The notes below the pieces were generated by a model, which ran no database searches, was not told the DNA's origin, and was given only the letters and a program-made list of their open reading frames with translations. From positions 3,159,001 through 3,223,000 of the forward strand of contig JAFHKN010000002.1 in NCBI GenBank assembly GCA_016937575.1: DNA of 64,000 nt. Direction: 5' to 3'. The first letter of the stretch is position 1. Every line of letters begins with the position of its first letter. This document shows, one piece after another, positions 8,737-16,532 of this stretch. Both the position numbers and the translations under genes were made by a program. Source of the DNA: Roseomonas aeriglobus (GTDB lineage Bacteria > Pseudomonadota > Alphaproteobacteria > Sphingomonadales > Sphingomonadaceae).

Positions 8737-10332
8737 GTGACCTACCACGACAATATCGCATCCACCGCTCAACTGATCGCCGGCCATAACGGCACCTGGG
8801 ACGGCATCGACGCAGAGGCGGTCGCGCGCATGCGGCTGCAGAACCGCTTCAACACGGGTCTCGACATCGCCAAGTACACCGCCGGCGTCATGCGTCGCGA
8901 CATGGCGGCCTATGATGCCGATCCGGCCGCCTACACGCAGTCGCTGGGCTGCTGGCACGGTTTTATCGGGCAGCAGAAGCTCATCAGCATCAAGAAGCAC
9001 TTCGGCACGACCAAGGGGCGCTATCTTTATCTTTCCGGCTGGATGGTCGCAGCGCTGCGCTCCGACTTCGGCCCCCTTCCCGACCAGTCGATGCACGAGA
9101 AGACGAGCGTGCCCGCGTTGATCGAAGAGCTCTACACCTTCCTCAAGCAGGCTGACGCGCGGGAATTGGGAATGATGTTTCGCGAACTCGACCGGGCGCG
9201 CGAAAGCCGCAACGAGATCGAGGCGCATCGTCTGATTCACGCCATCGACACTTATGAGACGCATGTCGTGCCGATCATCGCCGATATCGATGCGGGCTTC
9301 GGCAATGCCGAGGCGACGTACCTGCTCGCGAAGAAGATGATCGAGGCCGGCGCCTGCGCGCTGCAGATCGAGAATCAGGTCAGCGACGAGAAACAGTGCG
9401 GGCATCAGGATGGCAAGGTCACCGTGCCGCATGAGGACTTCCTCGCAAAGGTCCACGCCTGCCGCTACGCCTTTCTCGAACTGGGCGTCGACGACGGCAT
9501 CATAGTGACGCGCACTGACTCGCTCGGCGCTGGCCTCACGAAGCAAATCGCCTTCTCGAGGGAGCCGGGCGACATCGGTGACCAGTACAACGCCTTCCTC
9601 GATTGCGAGGAAGTGACCGACCTAGCGAACCTGCGCGGCGACGTGGTAATCGAGCGCGACGGAAAGCTCGTCCGTCCGAAGCGGCTGCCGAGCAACCTGT
9701 TCCAGTTCCGCGAGGGCACGGGCGCGGACCGCTGCGTTCTCGACTGCATCACCAGCCTGCAGAGCGGCGCGGACCTGCTGTGGATCGAAACCGAGAAGCC
9801 GCACATCGAGCAGATCGCTGGAATGGTCGACCGGATCCGCGAGGTGGTTCCGAACGCGAAGCTCGTCTACAATAACTCGCCCAGTTTCAACTGGACGCTC
9901 AACTTTCGTCAGCAGGTCTACGACCGCTGGGTCGAAGAGGGGCGCGATGTCGGCGATTACGATCGTGCGCGACTGATGAGCGTCGACTATGACGAAACCG
10001 CGCTGGCGCTGGAGGCCGACGAGCGCATCCGGACCTTCCAGAAGGACGCCGCGGCGCGCGCCGGCATCTTCCACCATCTCATCACGCTGCCGACCTACCA
10101 CACCGCCGCACTGTCGACCGACAATCTGGCAAAGGAGTATTTCGGCGAGGCGGGGATGCTCGGTTACGTCAAGGGCGTGCAGCGCGAGGAAATTCGCCAG
10201 GGCATAGCATGCGTCAAACATCAGAACATGTCCGGCTCGGACATCGGCGACGATCACAAGGAATATTTCGCCGGCGAGGCTGCGCTGAAGGCAGGCGGCG
10301 CCCACAATACGATGAATCAGTTCGCTGCCTGA
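8737..10332 (+). CDS. aceA: isocitrate lyase (531-residue subgroup)
   Basis: This enzyme cleaves isocitrate to glyoxylate and succinate, the first step of the glyoxylate shunt for growth on acetate or fatty acids. The 531-residue length and the active-site block KQCGHQDGKVTVPHEDF (catalytic Cys near residue 221) fit the longer isocitrate lyase subgroup known from Pseudomonas aeruginosa, in place of the KKCGH of shorter enzymes. Further conserved blocks are ADIDAGFGNAEATYLLAKKM (~186-206) and VYNNSPSFNWTLNF (~377-391). The start is a GTG at 8737 with AAGGA 10 bases upstream. Malate synthase is not in the window. A 14-bp hairpin at 10340-10384 follows the stop. Confidence 0.96.
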   Translation: MTYHDNIASTAQLIAGHNGTWDGIDAEAVARMRLQNRFNTGLDIAKYTAGVMRRDMAAYDADPAAYTQSLGCWHGFIGQQKLISIKKHFGTTKGRYLYLSGWMVAALRSDFGPLPDQSMHEKTSVPALIEELYTFLKQADARELGMMFRELDRARESRNEIEAHRLIHAIDTYETHVVPIIADIDAGFGNAEATYLLAKKMIEAGACALQIENQVSDEKQCGHQDGKVTVPHEDFLAKVHACRYAFLELGVDDGIIVTRTDSLGAGLTKQIAFSREPGDIGDQYNAFLDCEEVTDLANLRGDVVIERDGKLVRPKRLPSNLFQFREGTGADRCVLDCITSLQSGADLLWIETEKPHIEQIAGMVDRIREVVPNAKLVYNNSPSFNWTLNFRQQVYDRWVEEGRDVGDYDRARLMSVDYDETALALEADERIRTFQKDAAARAGIFHHLITLPTYHTAALSTDNLAKEYFGEAGMLGYVKGVQREEIRQGIACVKHQNMSGSDIGDDHKEYFAGEAALKAGGAHNTMNQFAA

Positions 10333-10339
10333 TCGAAAG

Positions 10340-10384
10340 TTCGGCGCCTTGCGGTCGGCTTCATGCTTGTCGCAGGGCGCCGAA
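10340..10384 (+). terminator. long hairpin after isocitrate lyase
   Basis: TTCGGCGCC pairs with GGCGCCGAA, and the stem extends inward by TTGCG/CGCAG to about 14 bp around a 17-base loop. It starts eight bases after the stop codon. No run of T follows, so factor-independent termination is uncertain, but it probably stabilises or ends the transcript. Confidence 0.5.
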
Positions 10385-10800
10385 TCGCTGCTCCGATCAC
10401 GGCGTATGTTTACAGAAACGACCCGTTCGCTCGCATAGGAACGATGAGCGGGTAGCCGATAGATTGCCGAGCTAGCAGTCCCGTCGCCGGCTGACGTTAG
10501 TCTTACGCGACATATCCAAGCCCAAAGTGGTCGCCTCCGGCGTCACGTGGAAAGACCGACTTTAAGTAACGAGTCGATCTCCGCATCCGGATGTAGCATG
10601 CCGCAGATCAATCCCAGAGTAATGTAAAGCACTTTATGCAAAGCCGAACGATTATTCCTGCCCAACGCCGAAGCTAGGAAATGGATGCGGATATCATCCA
10701 AGGGCGCGCACGAAAGCAAGTCTATTTGCACGGGCACCTGTCTGCAGTATCTTCGTCTTCATCCAGTTCGCTAACCGTCCGCGCAGCGGACCAATCGACG
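10385..10800. other. intergenic stretch without a convincing gene
   Basis: About 415 bases lie between isocitrate lyase and the aldehyde dehydrogenase remnant. The only open frame of note is 10543-10737 on the minus strand (64 codons, GTG start, hydrophobic middle), with no clear ribosome site and no recognised domain. It may be the end of a decayed gene. Base composition is lower in GC than the flanks. Confidence 0.5.
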
Positions 10801-11445
10801 TTAGGCAGATGCACCGGATATCGACTTGATCTCCATGAAGTCGGCTAGGCCGAACTTGCCGCCTTCGCGACCATTGCCGCTCTGCTTGTAGCCGCCAAAC
10901 GGCCCGCCGATGCCGCCCGACCAACTGTTGATTGTCACCATACCCGCCCGTAGCTGCCGCGCGACCCGGGCGCCCTCCACCGGATCGCCCGAGATGGTGG
11001 CAGAAAGGCCGAACCGCGTGTCATTGGCAAGTCTCACTGCTTCGGCCTCGTCTTCGTAGGCAGTGATCGTCGCTACGGGGCCAAACGTCTCTTCACGCCA
11101 GATCCGCATTTCGGGTGTAACGTCGGCGAAAACCGTTGGTCGGACATAATAGCCCGTGTGCCGTTCATTAGGGCGCCCCAGGCCACCGGTTAGCAGCGTG
11201 GCACCCTCGTCGATCGCGGATTGGATCAGATCCTGAATCCTGTCATATTGCGCCTTATTGACTACCGGGCCGATGTGGTGCCCCATCTCAGCGGGGTCCC
11301 CCTCTTCGACGGCCTCCATGATCTTAGTCACGAGGCTGGTCGCCTCGGCAAGCTGGCTCGTGTGAACAAGAAGGCGAGTGGGCGCGATGCAGCTTTGGCC
11401 GGTGTTGGCGACCACGCCCTGTAATGTCGGGGGAAGTACCTGCGC
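10801..11445 (-). pseudogene. aldehyde dehydrogenase, 3' half only, cut by IS copy B
   Basis: The reading frame carries the C-terminal half of an NAD(P)-dependent aldehyde dehydrogenase. It has the catalytic cysteine block NTGQSC, then REETFGPVATITAYEDEAEA and the C-terminal GPFGGYKQSGNGREGG. The frame stays open upstream of the apparent GTG start at 11415 (VLPPTLQGVVANTGQSC) right up to the IS end at 11447, so the gene was cut rather than naturally short. The N-terminal half (cofactor-binding part, about 270 residues) is not found on the far side of the IS at 12286. The insertion was therefore followed by deletion or rearrangement. No functional enzyme is expected. Confidence 0.85.
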
Positions 11446-11447
11446 TA

Positions 11448-12283
11448 GGGTCAGGACCCATTGATGTGGGAGGCGCGATCTGATTCAGGCTCCGTGAGGA
11501 GAGAGTGGATGAGCGACCTGTACTGGCTGACGGATGAGCAGATGGCGCGTCTGCAACCGTTCTTTCCCAAGAGCCATGGCAAGCCTCGGGTCGATGATCG
11601 GCGGGTGCTCAGCGGCATCATTTTCGTCAATCGCAACGGGCTACGCTGGTGTGATGCACCGAAGGACTATGGGCCGCACAAGACGCTCTACAATCGCTGG
11701 AAGCGGTGGAGCGAGAGGGGTATTTTCCTGCGAATGATGGAAGGTCTCGCGGCAGCGGAGGCCGTGCCGAAGACCGTCATGATCGACGCGACCTACCTGA
11801 AGGCACACCGCACGGCATCGAGTCTGCGGGTAAAAAAGGGGATCTCGGCCGTCTGATCGGCCGCACGAAAGGCGGCATGAACACCAAACTGCACGCCGTC
11901 AGCGATGCGGACGGGCGGCCCTTGAGCTTCTTCATGACCGCCGGGCAGGTCAGCGACTACACCGGCGCGGCAGCCTTGCTCGACGATCTGCCGAAAGCAC
12001 AGTGGCTGCTTGGCGACCGTGGTTATGATGCCGATTGGTTCAGAGACGCCCTGGAAGCCAAAGGCATCCAGCCCTGCATCCCGGGCCGCAGATCGCGCAA
12101 CGAGCCGGTCAGATACGACAAGCGCCGCTACCGGCGCCGCAGCCGCATCGAGATCATGTTCGGCCGTCTGAAGGATTGGCGCCGCGTCGCAACTCGCTAC
12201 GACCGCTGCCCAACCGTCTTCTTCTCTGCCGTCGCCCTCGCGGCCACCGTCATCTTCTGGCTATGACCAATGAGTCCTGACCC
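11448..12283 (+). mobile_element. IS5-family (IS427-like) insertion sequence, copy B, complete, 836 bp
   Basis: The ends GGGTCAGGACCCATTG and CAATGAGTCCTGACCC are imperfect inverted repeats, each flanked by TA (11446-11447 and 12284-12285), giving a 2-bp target duplication. With one more base on each side the flank reads CTAG. It is identical in the transposase region to copies A and C, so transposition was recent. It truncates the aldehyde dehydrogenase on its left. Confidence 0.95.
11509..12266 (+). CDS. IS5-family transposase (copy B), programmed -1 frameshift
   Basis: OrfA (11509-11856, MSDLYWLTDEQM to GISAV) and OrfB (same strand, ending at 12266) overlap in the -1 frame at the slippery run A6G4 (11832-11841). 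Slippage gives a fused protein of about 252 residues with the DDE catalytic parts split between frames: the first Asp in TVMIDATYLK, the second in WLLGDRGYDAD, and the Glu in the RRRSRIEIMFGRLKD segment. A GAGGAGAG ribosome site precedes the ATG at 11509. It catalyses cut-and-paste movement of this IS. Confidence 0.9.
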
Positions 12284-12328
12284 TAGCGGGCCCGGCTCGA
12301 TCCAAGCGGTACCAAACTGATTTTTGGA

Positions 12329-12481
12329 TTAGCGCTTCTTAAATTTATCTCGAAAACTCTTTGACTGATTGAGCTGGCTTTGCTGCAGCTTCTGCTGATG
12401 GCTGTGCGCAAAGCGGTCGATTGTCCCCATCCGTCGCTGAAGCTCAAACAGCATGGGTGGGTGCGTACCTCGCTTCGTCAT
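12329..12481 (-). CDS. small basic protein of unknown function
   Basis: This 50-residue ORF lies on the minus strand (MTKRGTHPPMLFELQRRMGT at the N-terminus, FRDKFKKR at the C-terminus). AAGGAG lies six to seven bases before the ATG. It is rich in Gln, Lys and Arg, predicted helical, and has no membrane segment. It is divergent from another small ORF at 12564 and lies at the left edge of the ParB/relaxase segment, so a plasmid-maintenance or DNA-binding accessory role is conceivable. That is inference from position only. Confidence 0.55.
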   Translation of the reverse strand: MTKRGTHPPMLFELQRRMGTIDRFAHSHQQKLQQSQLNQSKSFRDKFKKR

Positions 12482-12563
12482 GATAATCTCCTTATTGATT
12501 TGCTATGCTCCAACGGTGTTCGGCGGATCATCGAGACTGGTTGCTCCACGAAGGAGATCAACC

Positions 12564-12710
12564 ATGCCCGATACAATACAGCAGAATGAAGATGACCGGC
12601 CCGAGGCCATCCGCGACTTGAGCGATGCTATGCCGGCCGCTGTCGACGCAGCGGAGCGAAAGAAGGCTATCCGCAAGTTGCGGCTTAGGTTCGGTCAGAA
12701 AATGTTGTGA
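12564..12710 (+). CDS. small protein of unknown function
   Basis: A 48-residue ORF starts MPDTIQQNEDDRPEAI and ends RKLRLRFGQKML. AAGGAGAT stands six bases before the ATG. The N-terminal half is acidic and the C-terminal half is a basic amphipathic helix (AAERKKAIRKLRLRFG). It is divergent from the ORF at 12329-12481 across 82 bases, which could hold back-to-back promoters. A strong hairpin follows the stop. No family recognised. Confidence 0.55.
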   Translation: MPDTIQQNEDDRPEAIRDLSDAMPAAVDAAERKKAIRKLRLRFGQKML

Positions 12711-12716
12711 AGACTG

Positions 12717-12750
12717 GATAGCAAGCGCCGGTCAAATGGCGCTTGCTATC
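12717..12750. terminator. 13-bp perfect stem-loop
   Basis: GATAGCAAGCGCC and GGCGCTTGCTATC are perfect complements around an 8-base loop, seven bases after the small ORF's stop. No T-run follows. It could end the small ORF's transcript or be a protein-binding inverted repeat upstream of the ParB-like gene. Its right arm overlaps the shared motif CTATCCTCCAAT at 12746. Confidence 0.5.
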
Positions 12751-12757
12751 CTCCAAT
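12743..12757 (+). promoter_or_regulatory. shared 15-bp motif TTNCTATCCTCCAAT (site 1)
   Basis: The same motif recurs at 34071-34085 and 36515-36529, each time 30 to 50 bases upstream of a start codon on the plus strand. Here it precedes the ParB-like gene. It may be a promoter or regulator site common to the element's genes. Confidence 0.4.
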
Positions 12758-12782
12758 CCCCGCTAGCCCTCTGCTTACTGCG

Positions 12783-12806
12783 GTGATCCTCAACCCGGAG
12801 GATCAC
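12783..12806 (+). promoter_or_regulatory. inverted repeat covering the ribosome site of the ParB-like gene
   Basis: GTGATCCTC (12783-12791) and GAGGATCAC (12798-12806) are perfect complements with a 6-base spacer, ending one base before the ATG at 12807. In RNA the GGAG ribosome site would be paired, so translation could be self-limited. In DNA the repeat could be an operator bound by the gene's own product. Confidence 0.6.
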
Positions 12807-13859
12807 ATGAACGACGTTTCCCGCAGCCGCTTTACCGAAGCGCAGATCATTCAGATCGACCCGGCGCAGTGCGCACCGCACCCCGCAAACCGCCGCGATC
12901 TCGTAAACGCCGCCGAACACATCGACAAGCTTAAGGCTTCCATCGTCCAATCCGGCCAGCTCGTACCGGCCACGGTTTTGGCGGTCCGTGACGAGATGTA
13001 CACGGTCTTCGGTGCCTGCCGCGCCGAAGCGATCCGCCAGCTGCGCGCCGAGGGACACGACATCCACCTGTCAGTGATTACCATCGACGGCGATCTGGAC
13101 CTTGGCGCGCTGATGATTGCAGCCGAACAGACGAGTACCCGCGACTGGAGCCAGTGGGAACGTGCCGAGCTGTTCGATCGTCTTGCGGCCGACATGTCCA
13201 ATGGCGAGATTGCCCGCCAGCTCGACCTCGCAAAAAGCACGGTTGGTCGGACCCGTAACGTCACCGCCCTGCCCGAACCGTTCCTCCTCCTCGTTGCGAA
13301 CAAGCATGAAATTGAGGCGGAATCGGCTCGCCGCTTCAACGTCGCCTGGGCGACGCCGGAGCAAAAGCTGATCCTCGCGCGCCACCTCGCCGAGTTGCTG
13401 ATTGTCGGCGAGAGGATCGATGCACACGTCCTGTTCGCGAGCTGCAGCGAAGCGCTCGCCCTCGCAGTGGAAGACGCGTCAGACAACGGCGAGGTCGTCG
13501 CCAGCGACACCGCGGAAGCTGTAAACGCTTCGCTTGCGCATCTGCACTCGGTGGTCCGCGAACAGCGAGCTGAAGCCGGAGATGACGGCGATAATGCCGA
13601 CGTCGTTCACGACGATTTCGACACGTCGTCGGCCGAGGATCGCAACGACGCCAATCGTGCCGCGCGGGTGGAGCGCGCACTCGAAGGAGGCGTTCGCGTC
13701 GTCGAGATCGTTCTCGAAGACGAAGATCAGGTCATCGGCGAGGCCAAGCGGACCAGGTCGGGCGCGCTCATCGTAACGGTCGATGCCGTCGATCAGTATC
13801 CGGTCGACCAGGTCGGCGCGGCAATCACCACGGCGCTGGTGCGCCTCTTCGTCAACTGA
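12807..13859 (+). CDS. ParB/Spo0J-like DNA-binding protein
   Basis: The 350-residue protein begins with a ParB N-terminal domain (IDPAQCAPHPANRRD, then ASIVQSGQLVPATVLAVRD and AEQTSTRDWSQWERAELFDR). A helix-turn-helix follows (NGEIARQLDLAKSTVGRTRN, residues ~131-150), then an acidic linker and a C-terminal region. The GERR-like box is replaced by FGACRAEAIRQL, so CTP handling may differ from canonical ParB. No ParA ATPase gene lies beside it, which points to a plasmid RepB/KorB-like or stand-alone regulator. The ATG at 12807 is chosen over the GTG at 12783 because of the GGAG just upstream and because the ParB domain starts there. A MobQ relaxase follows after ~200 bases. Confidence 0.85.
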   Translation: MNDVSRSRFTEAQIIQIDPAQCAPHPANRRDLVNAAEHIDKLKASIVQSGQLVPATVLAVRDEMYTVFGACRAEAIRQLRAEGHDIHLSVITIDGDLDLGALMIAAEQTSTRDWSQWERAELFDRLAADMSNGEIARQLDLAKSTVGRTRNVTALPEPFLLLVANKHEIEAESARRFNVAWATPEQKLILARHLAELLIVGERIDAHVLFASCSEALALAVEDASDNGEVVASDTAEAVNASLAHLHSVVREQRAEAGDDGDNADVVHDDFDTSSAEDRNDANRAARVERALEGGVRVVEIVLEDEDQVIGEAKRTRSGALIVTVDAVDQYPVDQVGAAITTALVRLFVN

Positions 13860-13869
13860 CGCGCCGCCC

Positions 13870-13911
13870 AGGGGGTTGCGGGCGCAACCCCCTGCCGTGC
13901 CGCTGCGGCAC
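13870..13911 (+). terminator. two adjacent GC-rich hairpins after the ParB-like gene
   Basis: AGGGGGTTGC pairs with GCAACCCCCT around GGGC (13870-13893), then GTGCCGC pairs with GCGGCAC (13897-13911). No T-run. A near-copy of the first hairpin stands at 15799-15822 at the end of the relaxase gene, so this may be a repeated element of the mobilisation segment rather than a plain terminator. Confidence 0.5.
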
Positions 13912-13954
13912 GAAACATCCGAAACCAGAAAGAGGAAGCGGGAGGAGTGGGTTT

Positions 13955-14024
13955 AAGTGTGGGCCGCGCGATAACGTATTTGTGATGCTGCGTTGCCGAT
14001 CTCAAATGCTTGGGGCCCACACTT
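13955..14024. other. oriT: candidate origin of transfer (oriT)
   Basis: The 196-base gap between the ParB-like gene and the relaxase gene holds an 11-bp perfect inverted repeat, AAGTGTGGGCC (13955-13965) and GGCCCACACTT (14014-14024), around a less GC-rich centre containing ATAACGTATTTGTG. MobQ relaxases usually act at an oriT just upstream of their own gene, with an inverted repeat near the nick site. The position fits; the nick site itself cannot be assigned from sequence alone. Confidence 0.45.
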
Positions 14025-14055
14025 TCCAGCTTCGCCAGCAACAGGAAGCTGCGAC

Positions 14056-15861
14056 ATGGCCAATACGCGCTGGTACATTCAGAACCGAAGAGCGTCATCC
14101 GCCGACATCTCCTTCGCACTGGATGAGAAGCGCGCGGAGAAGAAAAAGCGCGCCAAAGTCTTGCGCGAACAGATGCAGGCACGCCTCAAGGCCGACGCCG
14201 ACCATCGCGCGCTAGGCGTCGCGATCCGGCGCGCGGTTCGCGAACAGGAACGTCAGTATCGCAAGACGGTCCGCGCAATCGTGGAACCTCGTCCGCATCG
14301 CGAAGTCACGAAGCGTGACCGCCAGTTCGAAGCGATGCTGGCGCTGACCTTCACGCGCGCATCGGTAAAGCGTGGCGACGGATTCAGCAGCTTCCACTTC
14401 AAGGTCCGTTCGCGCGGATTCGGCGAACGTCGCCAGAACCGCGCCCATTTCTTCCGCAGCGGCGAAACCGTGAGTTGCCTGCGGTACATCATTCGCGCCG
14501 ACGCTCGCGAAATCTCAGGCGGCGGGATCGTCAGCAACATCAGCGACGATCCGGAAATCCTGGCAGGGTTCTTCCAGTCGCTCGAGGATTTCGAGCGCAA
14601 CGATCGCGCGAACGCGATGGTCTATATGTCGGCGGTCATCAGCCTGCCACATGAACTGACGTCGGCCGAGCGAGAACAGGTGCTGCGCGAGATCTGCGCC
14701 ATCCTCGGCCATCACGACCTCCCTTATGTCGGCGTGCTTCACGCGCCCGACGCACAGGGTGACCAGCGCAACTTCCACGCACACCTGCTCTTCTCGATGC
14801 GACCAGTCGAGACGCTCGGCATGAACGTGTTCGCGTTTTCGGCCGAGAAACACAGCGACCTGAACGATGACAGTTTCATCACCGAGATGCGCGGGCAGAT
14901 CGCACACATCTTCAATCGGGCCATGGAGCGGGCCGGGCACGCGCGGCGCTTTACGCCCCTGAGCAACGCGCAGCGCGGGTTACCGGCTATGTCGAAGTCG
15001 GACGGCAAGTCCTCGCCGGGCAAGAAGGCCATCGAGCGCAAGGAGCGTGATCTGGCGTCGATGAAGGCCGAGCAGGGTTTCAACGACAGGGTTCAGCCCA
15101 TCCTTCAAAAATTGCTTGAGCTCTCGAAGCAGGTCGCCGCCTGGCCGGTTCGCGATTTTGCGGCCGAAGCCCGTCAGCGCATCGCGCAGCACCGATCTGC
15201 TGGGAAGACGTCAGTTCGCGCGGTAGCGAGTATCGCCAAGGGTCCTCGCCCCGCCCCAAAAGGCGCCCCGTCCCGAACCGCAACGCCCGTACCCGACTAT
15301 CGACACGATCCTGCACGTGTCCGCATGATCGCCGACCTGGTGAGACACCTCGATGAACAGCGTCATCTGCCCCTGATCAAGGCGTCTGCTGCCGATGGCC
15401 AGTCACGTCCCTACTACCGGCTGGAATCCGTCGATCACTACGATCGACGCGAGCCTTTGTTCGCCGCCGTCGCACCGTTCGAAGATGACGACCAGATCCA
15501 GGCGGCTTTCGACCGCTCGCGCCAAAGGTCGATCCACGCCGCAGAGGCTGAGATTACGACACTACGTCCAAAACCGTTCGATCCTGGTCGGAATCTGACC
15601 CTGAAGGATTTCGGGGCCCAGGATGAGCATCTGCAACGCGCTGTGCTCCTGATGCGCGAAGATGCCGACTTTGCCGCCATGCTCGAACGCGCGCGCAAAT
15701 ACTGGATCGAGCGACGTGCCCGCGAACGTCGCGACGCCGAGATGGTAGCATCTGCGGCTATCCCGAGGTCTGCGCCAGAAGGAATTGACCCGGACGACCA
15801 GGGGTTGCGCCCGCAACCCCTGCAATTGCCCGAAACCGGTCGGGGCGGCCCCGACCGCTGA
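14056..15861 (+). CDS. MobQ-type (MobA/MobL) relaxase
   Basis: The 601-residue protein should nick oriT and pilot the strand during conjugative mobilisation. The region at residues ~190-250 matches the MobA/MobL family: VYMSAVISLPHELTSAEREQ, then the metal-binding block RNFHAHLLFSMRP (His241 and His243). The candidate catalytic tyrosine lies in LRYIIRADA (~150). The C-terminal half is basic and probably helical, without a recognised primase domain. The frame is open from 13993; the ATG at 14056 follows AGGAAG and is preferred. There is no coupling protein or mating-pair gene in the window, so any transfer would rely on a helper. Confidence 0.82.
   Translation: MANTRWYIQNRRASSADISFALDEKRAEKKKRAKVLREQMQARLKADADHRALGVAIRRAVREQERQYRKTVRAIVEPRPHREVTKRDRQFEAMLALTFTRASVKRGDGFSSFHFKVRSRGFGERRQNRAHFFRSGETVSCLRYIIRADAREISGGGIVSNISDDPEILAGFFQSLEDFERNDRANAMVYMSAVISLPHELTSAEREQVLREICAILGHHDLPYVGVLHAPDAQGDQRNFHAHLLFSMRPVETLGMNVFAFSAEKHSDLNDDSFITEMRGQIAHIFNRAMERAGHARRFTPLSNAQRGLPAMSKSDGKSSPGKKAIERKERDLASMKAEQGFNDRVQPILQKLLELSKQVAAWPVRDFAAEARQRIAQHRSAGKTSVRAVASIAKGPRPAPKGAPSRTATPVPDYRHDPARVRMIADLVRHLDEQRHLPLIKASAADGQSRPYYRLESVDHYDRREPLFAAVAPFEDDDQIQAAFDRSRQRSIHAAEAEITTLRPKPFDPGRNLTLKDFGAQDEHLQRAVLLMREDADFAAMLERARKYWIERRARERRDAEMVASAAIPRSAPEGIDPDDQGLRPQPLQLPETGRGGPDR
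15799..15858 (+). terminator. paired hairpins at the 3' end of the relaxase gene
   Basis: CAGGGGTTGC pairs with GCAACCCCTG around GCCC (15799-15822), inside the last codons of the relaxase. A second hairpin, CGGTCGGGG with CCCCGACCG, follows (15838-15858). The first is almost the same sequence as the hairpin at 13870-13893. The placement within coding DNA argues that it was selected for, or arose by repeat insertion. Confidence 0.45.
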
Positions 15862-16005
15862 ACGGTACCGGCACGCGGCGCGCGCCACGATCGATGATCG
15901 AGAGAAGTTGGGATCACGCCTGCGGCTGTGCCGAAAAGGTGAAATCCCCCTGCCCTCGTCGCGTCTGCAGCCGACAGCGACCGGGCCAGCAAGAAGACCA
16001 GATTG

Positions 16006-16530
16006 ATGAATGAGAATTACGCCCGCCGCGTATCAGAAGCCGAAGTGATCGGCGCGAGCCTAACGCTCGTGAAGCACGCCGGCTGGGCCATCCACGAGAA
16101 CGCCCAGGTGTCGTTGTCGCCCGACTTCTGGAACTACCTCTATCTGCCGGTTCCTGAACTGCTCCTCGTACCCAGCATCGATGTCAGCGAAGGCGCGCGT
16201 TTTCCGGTCACCCGCGCGGTGCGCGAAGCGCGCAGCGATGCGCTCATGATCTCGATCCGCAAGGGCCGTGCAGGCGAACGCCAGACCACCGCCAATCTGG
16301 CGGTATGGTCGTCGCGCGGCGTGGTCTGGTTCGGGCCGTTCTTGCCGTGGCTCAGTGACAAGGGCGTTTTGTGGCTCGTCCCTGAAGTCAGCTCGGCCAA
16401 GCACGCGCCGTCGTTTCTGCTCGGCGCGGGTCGCCTCGAGGCGGTGGCAGTGCCTTACGCCGACAATGATGCGCGCGTCCGCGGCCTTGCCGACGCACGC
16501 GCGCTCGTCGATCAGGCGCTGGAGGGCTGA
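16006..16530 (+). CDS. conserved-looking protein of unknown function (mobilisation segment, gene 1)
   Basis: The 174-residue protein (starts MNENYARRVSEAEVIGASLT) contains a hydrophobic Trp-rich centre (VWSSRGVVWFGPFLPWLSDKG) and ends DARALVDQALEG. No signal peptide and no domain that I recognise. A TTG at 16003 is also in frame; the ATG at 16006 is a stronger codon. It follows the relaxase by 144 bases and the next gene starts two bases after its stop, so 16006-17746 is probably one transcript. The setting suggests a role linked to the mobile segment, but nothing in the sequence proves it. Confidence 0.7.
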   Translation: MNENYARRVSEAEVIGASLTLVKHAGWAIHENAQVSLSPDFWNYLYLPVPELLLVPSIDVSEGARFPVTRAVREARSDALMISIRKGRAGERQTTANLAVWSSRGVVWFGPFLPWLSDKGVLWLVPEVSSAKHAPSFLLGAGRLEAVAVPYADNDARVRGLADARALVDQALEG

Positions 16531-16532
16531 GC

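Noticed and set aside
10543..10737. A 64-residue minus-strand gene
   Set aside because: GTG start without a ribosome site and no recognisable family; could be a relic. Mentioned only within the intergenic entry.
571..11445. A bona fide composite transposon bounded by IS copies A and B
   Set aside because: The outer end of copy A is outside the window, so no outer target duplication can be seen; half of the aldehyde dehydrogenase is missing, which points to rearrangement. Kept only as a hypothesis.
15785..16006. A 73-codon frame overlapping the relaxase 3' end
   Set aside because: Overlaps coding sequence and two hairpins, Arg/Pro-rich, no start context.
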